64,000 bases of DNA from Anastrepha obliqua (lineage: Eukaryota; Arthropoda; Insecta; Diptera; Tephritidae), in contig NC_072893.1 of NCBI RefSeq assembly GCF_027943255.1, positions 133,361,784 to 133,425,783 on the forward strand, given 5' to 3'. The notes below the pieces were generated by a model that saw only the letters and a program-made list of their open reading frames with translations, did not search any database and was not told the DNA's origin. This document shows, in pieces, positions 23,619-35,313 of the stretch (its first letter is position 1; every line of letters starts with the position of its first letter). The translations under genes were made by a program, and so were the position numbers.

Positions 23619-24163
23619 TAATTGGACCTTTCCTACATTAAATCAACTCATGAACTCATCAGCCGCTTTTATTATAACATTAAAATTCTGATCAAAGAAA
23701 AATGAAAATACCACCTTTCGAAACCAACGAATGTAAACCATTTTTTCGCTTTTGACAACGTCGTTTTGAAAATTTCCCCATTTGAAAATATTTTGGGAAT
23801 ACTTAGCTTATTGAAAACAACTATGATAAACTCGAAAATTAGAAATTTTTAAACTAACAAAATTGTTTTACTTCAACACCAATAATAATAATCAAGAATT
23901 GAAGAGCTTAATTTGAACAAAAATACATACATACCTACACATGCCTGCATTGTCAGTTGCAAGCCATGCACACCAAAGGGCATATGCACATTAGGGTGGA
24001 TCTAATTCATAAAATAATCCTACAGCATTTATTACTACGCAATTCCAACAAAGATCAATCAAAACTTAATTTAGAAAATAATATAATTTTTTCCTTGCCT
24101 ATTACTATAAATATCGAATATTTCGTTCGAATGTATTTGCTGCAAGCTATTTTGTAATATAAA
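23619..24163. other. Unassigned ~545 bp flanking the Copia insertion
   Basis: AT-rich DNA with no frame of note. It ends in ATAAA (24159-24163), the left copy of the Copia target duplication. CATTAGGGTGGATC at ~23989 resembles the end of the MITE at 51972 but has no visible partner. Confidence 0.4.
24159..24163. repeat. Target-site duplication ATAAA, left copy
   Basis: Matches ATAAA at 28409-28413 on the other side of the LTR element. Five base pairs is the usual Copia length. Confidence 0.9.
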
Positions 24164-24348
24164 TGTAGTCTTTTTCTTGGAAATAAAAAAGCGTGTGTTT
24201 ATGCTTACAGATGAGAAAATAGAATGAACGAGTTTATTTTACACATGTACATATGAGTATAAGAATAAGATGATGCAATGAACATGTCAATGAACACAGC
24301 ACACAATCAGCTGTTTGTTTGCTTTAACCCTTGTATTTTTGTGTAACA
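24164..24348 (-). repeat. Copia 3' LTR (in element orientation)
   Basis: 185 bp, TG...CA ends, identical to the LTR at 28224-28408. It is downstream of pol on the minus strand, so it is the 3' LTR. Confidence 0.96.
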
Positions 24349-24359
24349 CTTCCACTTTC
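24349..24359 (-). promoter_or_regulatory. Polypurine tract (plus-strand primer)
   Basis: Minus-strand GAAAGTGGAAG directly abuts the 3' LTR, the standard position and composition for the second-strand DNA primer. Confidence 0.8.
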
Positions 24360-24372
24360 ATTGATCAGATTA

Positions 24373-27300
24373 TTAATTTTCAAAACATGAACAAACTTTC
24401 AGAAGTGACTTAAAATTATTGAAATTTGAACTCTTTAGAGGCTTCGTGAAAATATCCGCCAGCTGTGTATTTGTTGGCACGTACTTGAGCGTGAAGCCTT
24501 TGTTCTCATACACCTCTCTGATGAAATGAAATTTGACCTCAATATGTTTGGTCCTCTTGTGGTATTGCGGATTCTTCACCAGTTTAATTGCGCTTTGATT
24601 GTCTAAACAAAGTTCTGGTACTGTGCGATTTCCGGACATTTCCTCCAATAATCGACGAACCCAAATTAGTTCTTTTACTGACTCACAAGCGGCCATGTAT
24701 TCTGCTTCGGTTGTTGAGAGTGCAACTGTTTGCTGAATTTTTGATGACCACGAAATAGGACCGCCGCATAACATGATTACATAACCTCCAGTTGATCGCC
24801 TTGTCCCCAAATCACCAGCAAAGTCCGAATCACTGAAGCAGGTCAAAGACAAATTATTAATTTTCTTGAATAAAATACCTTCACTGAGAGTCCCTCGTAG
24901 ATATCTGAAGATTCGCTTTATCAAGACGATATGTTCGCTGGTATAAGTGTCCAGAAAACGACTTGCATACGACACCGCATAGGCTAGATCAGGTCGTGTC
25001 ACTGTAGACAAATACATAAGAGATCCAACAGCTTCGCGATATGGGTACTGCACTTGCTGACTGCTTTCTGTGTTTAAATTTGCACCTTCTGCTGGAGTTG
25101 TGACGGGCTTGGCGTCGAGCATTCCAAATCGTTCCAACACTTTTGTTGCGTATGCCTTTTGTCGAATAAATATTTTCCCAGATTTCTTGACAACTTCCAT
25201 ACCCAGGTAAAATATCGACTCAAAAACTTTAATGTCGAAGTCTTTCGTGAGATAATCGATCAGCTTACAAAGTGCTTCTGTTGATTGCGCTGCTATGATG
25301 CCATCGTCAATATAAATTGCAAGAATTAATTTCGCACTGTTAAAATTCCCGATAAAAACGCATGGATCCTCTGCACTGACTTTTAGATTACAAGTCTCCA
25401 GCATCTGAGTAAATTTCTGATTCCAACATCTCGATGCCTGCTTTAAACCATAAAGACTTTTGTTCAGCTTACACACCTTGTCAGTTCCATCTTCGTAACC
25501 AGTAGGTTGATGCATATAAATCTCCTCGCTTAGAGTTCCGTAGAGAAACGCTGTCTTCACATCAAACTGCTTTACAATCATGTCAAGCTCAACTGACATG
25601 GCAAAAATCATTCTAATTGACGTAAACTTGGCAACAGGGCTAAAAGTCTCGAAGTAATCAGTACCAAACTTTTGCGTAAAGCCACGAGCGACTAAACGCG
25701 CCTTAAAACGTTCGATTTCACCTTCCTTTCCACGCTTGATTTTGTAGACCCATTTATTAGAAATCGCTGTTCTACCTGTAGGCAAACTTACCAGGGACCA
25801 GGTTTGGTTTGTTATTAACGATGAAAACTCCTCATCCATGGCACGCTTCCACTGCGCACAATGGTTACTAGACACTGCTTTGACATAGCAATCCGGCTCA
25901 TCTGCTTCAGCAATATACGCATAGCTTAGTGCAGCTTTACTTTCAATATCTCCTCTTTGCGAACGTGTCATGATCCTACGTATCTGCGGTTGATTGGTTG
26001 CATCTTCGCTATCGTGATTGCCACAGCTTTCAGTTATGGTTTCTGGTTTGTTAGCATTCGTAGTTGGTTCTTCCACTGCTTCAGCGTGTTCTTCATGCAC
26101 ATATGCGGCTTCTTTGCAGGTTTCTTTGATTATAACGTCTCTTGATACTTCAATTTTTCTTTCATTAGGTATCCAAACCCTATAGCCCTTGCAGTTTTCC
26201 TCGTAGCCTACAAACACACCTTTCTTGGATTTCGCATTAAGTTTTCTTCGCTTCTCCTGTGGTATATGCACAAAAGCCTCCGATCCAAAAACTCGAAGTA
26301 CAGACAAGTCAGCCTGTTTATTAAACCACAATTCAAATGGTGATTTACCATCCACTTGACATTTACCACTCCGATTAAGAGTGTACACAATATTGTTCAC
26401 TGCTTCACCCCAGTATTTCAGGCTAAATTCTTTGGCGTGAATCATAGACCGTGCACCTTCGATAATTGTTCTCATGTCTCTTTCTGCGCGGCCATTGTGT
26501 TCTGGCGTATATGGTGTTGATTTTTGATGAACCACTTTTCTTCTACTGAATATTTCTGCTACGTCTTTGTTGACGAACTCTAGTCCGTTATCGGAACGGA
26601 TGCACTGTACTCGCTTGCCTGTTTCTGCCTCAGCTTTATCTAAAAACCGTTCAACAAACCATGCAACATCTGCTTTTGACTTTATGCAATAGACACATCG
26701 ATAATTTGAAAAATCATCACGAAATAGCAACATATAGCGCGCACCACCATATGAAATCTCTTGCATAGGGCCGCATAAATCAGTGTGAACAAGCTGACCT
26801 ATCGAATTAGCTCTGTTTTTGCTTTCATGGAATGGCATCCGATGCTGTTTACCGAATACACATCCCTCACAAAAAAAACCATTGCTATTAAAAGAAATAC
26901 TTCGTTGAGTTAGTACGCTCTTCACATGGTCTTTAGCTTGATGACACATGCGTTCATGCCAAAGTTGCAGCGACTCAGATTTCGCACTAAAATTCGCCTG
27001 AGCTTCCACGCCGTTAACCTTCAATAATAGCTTAAACAATTTCGAATTTTCTCGTAGACCTTGTAAGCACACTTTGCCCTGTTTTTTAAAATAGCAATCG
27101 TTGCCCTCCGCTATCAATGAGTAACCTTTGTCTAAACATGCGTTGGATGAAAATAAGTTCATTTTAATACCAGGTACATATAGCACATCAGCCAAGTACT
27201 TTGCGTTCCAAACGTTGCCATTATAAGCTTCAACGTGAATATCCCCCCTACCATATGCTTGCACTATGGAACCATCCGCAATGCGAACATCTTTTGGAGT

Positions 27301-28182
27301 ATCAAACTTGACATAATCATGGAACCATTCTTTGCGATAAGACATGTGATCGCTAGCACCAGAGTCCATGTACCAACTGCTCTCACGTGATATGTTTGAT
27401 TGCACAAACATAACCTCACTTACAAAAGCATTACCATGTGCTAATTTTTTAACACTTTCTCTATTTGGACAGTCTCGTTTCCAATGACCGAACTTTTTGC
27501 AAATGAAACATTTTCCTTTCTTCTTATTGTCGCCTTTACCTTTAACTTGATTAGCTACGAACGCTCCTTGTGTATTTGGCTGCACACCCAATCTAGATTC
27601 TTCCATACACAAGCGTGCCGTTAGCATTTTCAACGTACGGTCCTTTTTCTCTGTTGCTTCCCACGCCGCAAAGAAATGATTATATTGCTCCGGCAATGTC
27701 ATAAGAATTTTTGTTACCAGCATATTCTCGGAGATTTTTTCACCCAGATCTTCTAATTGCCTTGCAATCTTCTGCAACTTCGCTATATGCATTGCAATGC
27801 TGTCTTCGGCGCTTTTTACGTATTGAAAAAATTGTTGTTGTAGCAAATGAATCGATGTATCTGACTTTTGCTCGTAAACGCTCTCCAGCGTAGCAAACAT
27901 ATTAGCAGCAGTTTCACAATTTATAATATGCATCAGCGGTGCTTCGCCCATTGAAACGACCAGAATTTTCTGCGCCTTTGCATCATCTTTTATCCATTGC
28001 TTTCTAGGTTCACCGTCAGCTTCAGGTTTCGTTACAGCTCCACTTACAAGTTCCCATAGGCCACCAGCTCTAAGCATCACCTTTATCTGGAACTTCCATA
28101 AGGTCCAACCGTCCTCAACTTCAAGCTTGTTGATTTTAATTTCTTCCATCTTAAATGCCGCAATATTCCAGGAAAATTTCAA
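24373..28182 (-). CDS. Copia gag-pol polyprotein, 1,269 residues, intact
   Basis: Domains in order: Gag (about 1-220, UBN2/gag-polypeptide type); CCHC zinc knuckle C225-C228-H233-C238 (CFICKKFGHWKRDC); aspartic protease DSGAS (D273); GAG-pre-integrase and integrase zinc site (H409, H414, C438, C441); integrase core D468, D531, E567 with 35 residues between the last two; RT with D874 (FDVKTAFL), LYGLKQAS and YIDD (957-960); RNase H with D1118/D1120, E1159 (STTEAEY) and D1194, then DIFTKPL near the end. No stop or frameshift interrupts 3.8 kb. The first Met is at 28182. The second, at 28149 (MEEIKINKLEV), resembles the usual copia-type Gag start and may be used instead. It works in virus-like particles in the cytoplasm to make DNA and insert it in the nucleus. 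Confidence 0.96.
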   Translation of the reverse strand: MKFSWNIAAFKMEEIKINKLEVEDGWTLWKFQIKVMLRAGGLWELVSGAVTKPEADGEPRKQWIKDDAKAQKILVVSMGEAPLMHIINCETAANMFATLESVYEQKSDTSIHLLQQQFFQYVKSAEDSIAMHIAKLQKIARQLEDLGEKISENMLVTKILMTLPEQYNHFFAAWEATEKKDRTLKMLTARLCMEESRLGVQPNTQGAFVANQVKGKGDNKKKGKCFICKKFGHWKRDCPNRESVKKLAHGNAFVSEVMFVQSNISRESSWYMDSGASDHMSYRKEWFHDYVKFDTPKDVRIADGSIVQAYGRGDIHVEAYNGNVWNAKYLADVLYVPGIKMNLFSSNACLDKGYSLIAEGNDCYFKKQGKVCLQGLRENSKLFKLLLKVNGVEAQANFSAKSESLQLWHERMCHQAKDHVKSVLTQRSISFNSNGFFCEGCVFGKQHRMPFHESKNRANSIGQLVHTDLCGPMQEISYGGARYMLLFRDDFSNYRCVYCIKSKADVAWFVERFLDKAEAETGKRVQCIRSDNGLEFVNKDVAEIFSRRKVVHQKSTPYTPEHNGRAERDMRTIIEGARSMIHAKEFSLKYWGEAVNNIVYTLNRSGKCQVDGKSPFELWFNKQADLSVLRVFGSEAFVHIPQEKRRKLNAKSKKGVFVGYEENCKGYRVWIPNERKIEVSRDVIIKETCKEAAYVHEEHAEAVEEPTTNANKPETITESCGNHDSEDATNQPQIRRIMTRSQRGDIESKAALSYAYIAEADEPDCYVKAVSSNHCAQWKRAMDEEFSSLITNQTWSLVSLPTGRTAISNKWVYKIKRGKEGEIERFKARLVARGFTQKFGTDYFETFSPVAKFTSIRMIFAMSVELDMIVKQFDVKTAFLYGTLSEEIYMHQPTGYEDGTDKVCKLNKSLYGLKQASRCWNQKFTQMLETCNLKVSAEDPCVFIGNFNSAKLILAIYIDDGIIAAQSTEALCKLIDYLTKDFDIKVFESIFYLGMEVVKKSGKIFIRQKAYATKVLERFGMLDAKPVTTPAEGANLNTESSQQVQYPYREAVGSLMYLSTVTRPDLAYAVSYASRFLDTYTSEHIVLIKRIFRYLRGTLSEGILFKKINNLSLTCFSDSDFAGDLGTRRSTGGYVIMLCGGPISWSSKIQQTVALSTTEAEYMAACESVKELIWVRRLLEEMSGNRTVPELCLDNQSAIKLVKNPQYHKRTKHIEVKFHFIREVYENKGFTLKYVPTNTQLADIFTKPLKSSNFNNFKSLLKVCSCFEN

Positions 28183-28204
28183 TTTTATTTCTCACGCGTT
28201 AGAC

Positions 28205-28223
28205 AGGCGCTGGGCCCATAACC
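28205..28223 (-). promoter_or_regulatory. Primer-binding site matching an internal part of initiator tRNA-Met
   Basis: Immediately inside the 5' LTR the minus strand reads GGTTATGGGCCCAGCGCC. Drosophila copia has GGTTATGGGCCCAG at the same place and is known to prime from a cleaved half of initiator tRNA-Met, not from a tRNA 3' end. The match suggests the same priming mode here. Confidence 0.85.
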
Positions 28224-28408
28224 TGTAGTCTTTTTCTTGGAAATAAAAAAGCGTGTGTTTATGCTTACAGATGAGAAAATAGAATGAACGAGTTTATTTT
28301 ACACATGTACATATGAGTATAAGAATAAGATGATGCAATGAACATGTCAATGAACACAGCACACAATCAGCTGTTTGTTTGCTTTAACCCTTGTATTTTT
28401 GTGTAACA
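28224..28408 (-). repeat. Copia 5' LTR (in element orientation)
   Basis: 185 bp, identical to 24164-24348. It would hold the promoter of the genomic RNA; at 185 bp it is short for an LTR. Confidence 0.96.
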
Positions 28409-28413
28409 ATAAA
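28409..28413. repeat. Target-site duplication ATAAA, right copy
   Basis: Pairs with 24159-24163. Confidence 0.9.
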
Positions 28414-31400
28414 GAAAGCCAAATCAAAAATTATTTTGCGGTCAATAGTCCGCTTTGTACATTCGCTTTCGTTAAATAATTTTTGGCGTAATGCCTTGTT
28501 TCCCTTCTATAAAAATTCACCCACCCTAAAGTATCTTTTTCTGTTTTTATCACTTCATCGGCCAACAAAGACCAGCAGCAAATGTTGTAATTGGAACTTA
28601 ACACACCAAAGCGGCAAAGACCAAAGTTTGCCGCCGCTGCAACCTAAAGCACTTAATTACAACATTCAGGACAGTCCGCTGTGGTGGGTATTCCGGGAGC
28701 CATGCGGTCTTATCAAGACCATGTAAAAGCCCATTACAGTAGGTGGCCTTCTGCGATAACTCGTAAATTTTTAGATAAGAAATGTGATAAACCTCACAGC
28801 GGTGTTGGTAATTATGCACTTAGAGAAATGAGCGCAAGAAGTTGGAGAAAATCTTGCTGGAGTAGGAAACGAAAATTAACTTAAGAAAAAAACACAAGTG
28901 GAGTAGCTCCATCCCATTATCAGTTGTTAGTCACGCACTACGTGGTTAGCACTCCTTCTTTCTTAGGCCAATGGAAAAAAAACGACGACTGATTTTGGAT
29001 AAAAGACGTACAATTTTTAAAAAGCATTCAATTTTGAATAAATCATCTGAGAGCTGAGAAAATCTGTATCTAGCAAGGGCCATTCTTTTGTCTAAAATAG
29101 TTCCTATCATTTCCAAGTATTAAAGATGTTTTTGTTGTTTAAACAAAATTTGGTTTGTCACAATGAAGTTCTCCGTACCGCCAGACACTTTCTATTCGGC
29201 GAGTCTCAAGTACGCCCAGTAAATCAGCACAGCAGACTTCAACTTCGAACAGTTTCTGAAGGATTCTGGTAAAACAAATAATTCCAACCCAGGATGAATG
29301 CAGATATTAAAATAGCAGCTCCGAAATCCGGCAAATCACGTCCAATACAGTACTGAATAATTAGATTTGATGCATGAGTCAAGGTCTGCCCATTGTGGCC
29401 CATATGTGGAACAGAGCACACCCTAGCAGGGTGCTCTTGTATGTATGTATGTATGTACGATTGCTCCACTCACCCTAGGTGTCTGACACAAGCAGCGCTT
29501 TGGATCCAATGAAAATAAATATCGCGTTTCGGACATCGGCGGAGTCAGCTAGAGAACCTTTTTGTACTAAGAACCAAAGAAGGCATCAAAGGTTTCGCTA
29601 CTTTTCTTCTAGTACTAAGAGCATTTTTGATCTGAAGTTAAAATATCAAAGAGTTCTAGAGCAGCAAAAGATTTCTGCAAGTGTCATCGGATGACGTCTC
29701 CAGGAAATGCCAATTACAGATCCAAACATGATAAGATAAGAAGAATGACAAAGCCGAGGACTCTTCATGTAAGCACATCAAAAACAACAACAACAGCACC
29801 AACAACAAAATAATACCAAACAAGATGTGCGCTATAACAGCGACAAGGCGACAACATATCATCGGGCATACATGCCACATGGCGCATGCCACAAGTGCGC
29901 AAACATGCCCACTGCCAGTGGTAAACAAGAACAACAAGAGCAGTGACATGAAAATAGTTTCAAAAACAATGCCACATATTGAGACAGAATTGAGCGTAGT
30001 TAGCATTGCCCTTCCACAGCAATTGCAGCTGAAATCGGCGGGAAACCGCAGGGACATTAACTGGCAATTGAAAAGAAGTCGGAGCCGAACGAGCTGGGAG
30101 GATAGGGCGGCAACTGGCTGCATGGCAAGCGCTGTTGGACATGTAAAAACTTATGTTTTAATTAGGAAAGTGCGAGCGGATCGAATTTCGCTGTGTAAAC
30201 ATGAAAACGCGTTGACGCGCAGACCAAAACAGAAATGGATGGGCGGACAAACAACAAGCAAATGGAATTACGGCAATAGAGGCGACATTTGGCCCCGAAA
30301 AGAAACTAAATATAGAAACAGGTTGTTTTTCAATAGCATCGATAAGCAATAGACAGTTATTTCGAAAGTCACTTGTGTGAGTGGCCGGTATCAGTGCTGA
30401 GTTTGAATTACACGCGTGACACTTTGATAGAAACGCTCCAAAGCGCTTACAGGATTACAGGATCGCTGACAGAGATTGATGTGGTCATCAATGTTCATTT
30501 TAATTGGAATAAGCTTAAAATTTTTGTATCGCATTTCAACTAATTTCACTCTATTTAAAGCAATATCCAGATGGCAGCACTGCGACTCGCCGCGCGCACC
30601 GCACACGTTTACTACTCACTACTCATGCGCGGCACAAAGCGTCTAATTGCGCTGTCAAGTGGCACTGCTGGCGCGCTCATAATCAATTAACACAGGTTTT
30701 ATAAGCCATTACATAGCGCTCTAAAGCGCATCGAAGCGGATTAACATGCGCGCAATTTAAAGCTTATGTCGCGGCGAAAAAGTACAAAAACAGAATAACT
30801 GAACGAATATAGGCAAATGCATTAGAGAGAGCGCGCCGCGCAGCAGAAATTGGCGGGCATGTAACGCGCAGAGTTGATAACTTATTTGAGGTAAGTGGCA
30901 TGCGGCATGCGGTTTGCAGGAATACAATTTTCGTGCAACGGATTTATTGATTTTTCCATAATAAATCACCTGCCACAGTGAACGTACAAGAATTTATTAC
31001 GCGCCACAAATCTAACGCCACAACGAAGCAACAGTGGCCAACACCAGCGACATCTCCGCCACCGCAACCACCACCGCAGTTATCATTATTTCCACCTGCA
31101 ACACGACTACAACTCAGCTCTTTCTCTGGCAACATTTATGCTACAACGCTTTGGTATGCAACATGACCAGCGCGTACTTGCAACGCCTCAAATTTGAATT
31201 ATTTCGCCGCCGATATTCGATATTTCTACTATCTTCTCCTGGCTGACTTCTTTACTCGCTTAAGCCATGTTGTTGTTGGCATTATTGTGCTCGTTGTCGT
31301 TGTTGCCGCTGACATCCAACTGCGCCCGTCAGTCGACGTCAACACAGCCATTTCGATTTAAATGTCCATAAATCAGCAGATGGATCGCATGAACCTGGAC

Positions 31401-32027
31401 AGATCGGCGACGTCAGCGGCAGTGGCTGCGGCCAAGGCAACGGCAGTGAGCAGCAAATGGAAATGTTAACGTTAAATAGCAAAACTTACTACAACAAACG
31501 GCAAATAAAATAAAATGGCAGTAAACGAAAAGAACGCACCGTGACAAATGCACCGTGGTGCAGCCACTCATGCGAGCCACTTGTCGCTTACTCTGTGCCC
31601 TCTTGCTGTTGCTGTTGCTGTACATTCACCTACCCATCTAAGTCCTCCTCATTAAAATCATTTACTGCTTCCCTACTGATTTTGTGCAAGCGCTGGGTGT
31701 ATTCTCTTCCTAGTGCCACATTCGCATTAGTTGCTTCCACATTTGCATGCCAACTCTACGCAGCACAACAATTTGGTGCGGGAGACACGCGAACGACTAA
31801 GCGCAGTTAAATGTATGTAGGTTGCATTAGTTCGTGCACGCATGTGTATGTTGTTGCTTTTGCAGCTTGCTTTGATTGCTCGTTAGCGATATTGTCGGTC
31901 GTACATGCCGAAACTGCCGAATGCAAATCAATTTGTGTTGCAAGTTTAAGTGGGCGCATACATTAATTTTATATCGACCGTAGCCTGCACTGTACCTTGT
32001 CCGTAATGCCTAAATGTAGGCACCGAA
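28414..32027. other. ~3.6 kb non-coding tract
   Basis: No recognised domain or element. Frames up to ~175 codons (for example 29825-30352) have no family motif and are overlapped by frames on the opposite strand. A TATG tetranucleotide repeat lies at 29440-29457, CAACAAC runs at ~29785-29810, and CTGTTG repeats at ~31605-31620. Confidence 0.5.
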
Positions 32028-32141
32028 AGCAGAGAATGTTAATGGAATGAGGAGCAAATGTTAAATCAGAGAATGTTAATGGAATGAGAAGGAGCAAATG
32101 TTAAATAACTTTTTTTCGAGTACTAATTTGTAGATTCATAC
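32028..32141 (+). mobile_element. Partial, internally duplicated copy of the 100 bp MITE
   Basis: It starts AGCAGAGAATGTTAATGGAA, repeats its first ~38 bp once, then matches the body of the element at 42144-42243 up to AGATTCATACT. The right inverted end is missing. Confidence 0.75.
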
Positions 32142-32159
32142 TAAGGGATTTTCAAATTC

Positions 32160-32275
32160 GACTTACCACACTAGTGGGGGATTGCAGATATTTACCACGC
32201 TAGTGGAGGGTTTCTATATTTACTTACCACGCTAGTACAGGAATTCAGATTTTTTCTGCGTTTACCACAGTCCTG
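32160..32275. repeat. TTACCACGCTAGTGGAG-type minisatellite
   Basis: Four imperfect copies of an approximately 35 bp unit containing TTACCAC(G/A)CTAGT. Confidence 0.7.
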
Positions 32276-32283
32276 AATAGCCA

Positions 32284-32660
32284 TACGTTTTTCCTTGCAC
32301 TATTTCTTTTTTACAATTCAGTTTGGTAAAATTGTTGAGTTTAATTTAATTATAATTGGTTTGAAATACTGTTTTAGGTTTTTTGAATTTGATATTTAGA
32401 AAATTTCTTTTCTGTATAAAATAGTTCATACTGGATATGAACTGATTTTATGTAAATCAAAAAGGAAATATGTAGATATAAACATGCATATATTTAATCT
32501 CTTTAATCAAATCTAAGCTATATTGATGACAAAATATCATTCTAATATCCGTCCAGAAAGCCAAACGCGCATACACACAGACATATGTACGTACATATAT
32601 AAATACGCATACAAACTTTCAACGAACGCTAAATGTATGCATAAAAAACAGCAAATCGAA
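32284..32660. repeat. Host repeat copy alpha (uninterrupted)
   Basis: Diverged duplicate of the sequence at 32772-33040 that continues at 40286-40322 and again at 41265-41330. Shared words include AATATCC(G/A)TCCAGAAAGCC and TTCAACGAACGC(T/A)AAATG. It lacks the LINE and mariner insertions found in copy beta, so it shows the pre-insertion layout. Confidence 0.8.
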
Positions 32661-32771
32661 TGAATGACCGATTTAGAAAGGTAAATTAACCATTATAGAT
32701 TAGCGCAAGCATGAAAGACATGTCTAGGCGTACTACATCGTTCTGTACTTGACTCAGGTTCAAGTGCTGTA

Positions 32772-33040
32772 CACACTTTTCTTTGTTCGATATTTTTATT
32801 TAATTTTTTGTATTTGGTTTAATTAGAATTGATTTAAAATAGTGTATTCAGGTTTTTCTAATACCTGTTATTTAGAAATTTATTTTCTATATAACATTAT
32901 TCATACTTCGTTTGAATTGATTTATATGTAAAACAGCCAAAAAGGCGATAATATGAATATGCATTCCTATATTTAATCTCTTCAGTCAAATCTGAACTAC
33001 TTACATACACATATTGATGAGAAAATATTCTAATATCCAT
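32772..33040. repeat. Host repeat copy beta, left part
   Basis: Aligns with 32284-32555 and stops at ATCCAT (33035-33040). The continuation expected from copy alpha is found 7.2 kb away at 40286. Confidence 0.8.
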
Positions 33041-33168
33041 TCCCAAGTCAAGGTGTGCTTGGAATTGTGCCGAGGACTGAATGGTGCAGGGAATTAAAAC
33101 ATGTGCATCGCGAACGGAGTTTCCCTCTCGAATACCTGGCCGCCTTCGAGAGTAACTGTGGCCTTACC

Positions 33169-35313
33169 TTAGAAAGGATTTTAGAAGAACATATTAGGGC
33201 TAACATCAGCCCTAATAAACTCAGCATCTCACAACATGGGTACTGTAAAGGGAAATCAACTGAAACAGCACTTAACTCACTTGTTACAGAAATCGAGAAG
33301 TCAATGTATAATAAAGAATTCACACTGGTAGCCTTCCTAGATATCGAGGGCGCATTCAACAACATCCTACCGGATACCATAATAAAGGCACTGACGGATT
33401 TCGGGATCTCTGGCGCTCTGGTTGAGTTCATCAAAAACATGCTCTTGAGCAGATTTGGGATCGCAACCTTAGGGGCCTCAGAGATCAAGAAAAAAGTTAG
33501 CAGAGGAACACCTCAAGGCGGCGTGCTGTCCCCTCTCCTATGGGTGCTGGCACTAAACTCATTGCTAAAGAGCCTAGAGGAGAGAGGACAACACGTAGTA
33601 GCATATGCGGACGATGTTGCAATAGTAGTAAGGGGGAAATTCCCCAATACACTCATAGAAGTCATGCAGGATTTACTAAATATGGTTGAAAACTGGTCAA
33701 AAGCAAATGGGCTAAGCGTCAACTCCAATAAAACTGAACTAATCCTATTTACCAGGAAACACAAAATACCAAATATAACTCCTCCGACTCTAGGTGGAAC
33801 GGCACTGTCATTTAGTGATGAGGCCCGCTACTTAGGTCTAATACTAGACCAAAAGCTAACATGGAAGGCAAATGTCGAAGATAGAGTAAAAAGGGCGACA
33901 ATAGCACTATACTCTTGTAAACAGCTGATAGGACTAAGTTGGGGTCTCTCCCCATCTATCGTATACTGGCTTTACACGGCAATCGTCAAACCTATCCTAA
34001 CATACGGCATATTAGTATGGTGGCCAGCTTTAGATAAATTGTACATTAAAAAAACCATGGCACACGTACAAAGAATGGCCAGTCTTTGCATCTGCGGGGC
34101 CCTCAGAACCACACCCACAGATGCACTAAATATCATGCTTAACATTTTACCAATAGAGCAGTACGGTAAGCAAACAGCTGCCAAAGCAACTCTCAGACTA
34201 AGAGAAATCGGCCTACTCAGAACGAACCAAAGAGGACACTCCTCAATTTTAGAACAATTCCCCTGCATTCCCAACACAACGGATTTCTGTAGGACCAAGG
34301 ACATCAATTTGTATAAATCCTTCGTCACAGTATTTCCTTCCAAAGAGGAATGGGACAACGGGCTCATTGTTAAGATGAATGACTTAAACAGATGGCTCAA
34401 AACTGGATAACAAAGTAGGTGGAGGGGTCTACTCCGACAAACTCGGAGTATGCCAATCATTTCGCTTACCTGATCATTGCAGTGTATTTCAGGCGGAAGT
34501 CACTGCCATAAAAGAGGGGCTTAAAGAAATAAAAACGAGAGTATTATCCACAAATGAAGTCTTCATTTACTCGGACAGTCAAGCAGCAATAAAAGCGCTG
34601 GAATCAAAAACGCACTCGTCAAAAACAGTTCTAGAATGTTTTAAACTACTAGATGACGTATCTAAGTGCTACAAGGTGCACCTTATCTGGGTACCAGGCC
34701 ACAGGGACATTCCAGGAAATTGTAAGGCGGATGAACTTGCAAGAGCCGGTACAACGCTTGATCTCAAACCGGATAAGGTGCTAATACCAATGGCTATAGC
34801 CACTTGTAAATTACTTATAGACAGGGAAACCATCAAAAAGGTAAATACAATCTGGCAAAACCTCACAACATGCGAACTAAGCAGACAGACATGGCCAAAC
34901 TGGAACAGCGGTCGATCGAAGATCTTGCTAAGATTCAACAGGGAATCTATAAGAAAAATGATAGGTGTATTAACAGGTCATTGTTTAATAGGCAGCCACG
35001 CTAGAAGGTTAGGACTACCTTACTTCGATTTCTGTAGAAGCTGTCTAAATACAGAAGAAGAGGAAACAGTCAGACACCTTTTATGTGAGTGTGAAAGCCT
35101 AGCTAGAAGAAGGCTGCGCACCCTCGATACAGCATTTCTAACCGATGTAGCGGATATAGCCCATCTAAAACTAACGAAGCTCTGCTCGTTTATTAAAGCA
35201 ACCGGATGGTTTGAAAGAGAACACGTAGAGTAAGGATAAGCCCCAGTGGTATCACAATGGACCTGCCGAAGGTCTAAGTGTGTCTTAGGACAACCACCCT
35301 ACCTACCTACCTA
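33169..35313 (+). pseudogene. LOA-clade LINE, 5'-truncated copy 2 (RT + RNase H + zinc motif)
   Basis: Homology with copy 1 begins at TTAGAAAGG (33169). One open frame covers the RT, with KGKSTETALN, LDIEGAFNNI, GTPQGGVLSPLLW and active-site AYADDVAIVV, to 34410. Relative to copy 1, eight bases (ATCTACAC) are missing at ~34391, destroying the IYTDGS start of RNase H and shifting the frame. RNase H then continues in another frame with YSDSQAAIKALE, LIWVPGHRD and KADELARAG, followed by CRSC...HLLCEC and the end at 35231-35233. The frame upstream of 33169 (from 33055) is leader sequence of the host LINE joined by chance. The 3' end is (TACC)n. Confidence 0.88.

Larger units (their letters stand above)
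24164..28408 (-). mobile_element. Complete Copia-superfamily LTR retrotransposon (4,245 bp)
   Basis: Two 185 bp direct repeats (24164-24348 and 28224-28408), each beginning TGTAGTC and ending GTAACA, bound an internal region with one intact gag-pol frame on the minus strand. By base-by-base reading the two LTRs are identical. A primer-binding site adjoins the 28224 LTR, a polypurine tract adjoins the 24348 LTR, and ATAAA duplications flank the whole. Integrase precedes RT in the polyprotein, which defines Copia (Ty1) order. All hallmarks of a recent, structurally complete insertion are present. Confidence 0.97.

Noticed and set aside
29825..30352. 175-codon frame overlapped by a 155-codon frame on the other strand
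   Set aside because: Neither shows family motifs; opposite-strand overlap suggests chance.
33055..33168. N-terminal extension making LOA copy 2 look like a 451-residue protein
   Set aside because: The first 38 codons are leader sequence of the DUF4780 LINE joined in frame by the insertion; homology to copy 1 starts at 33169.
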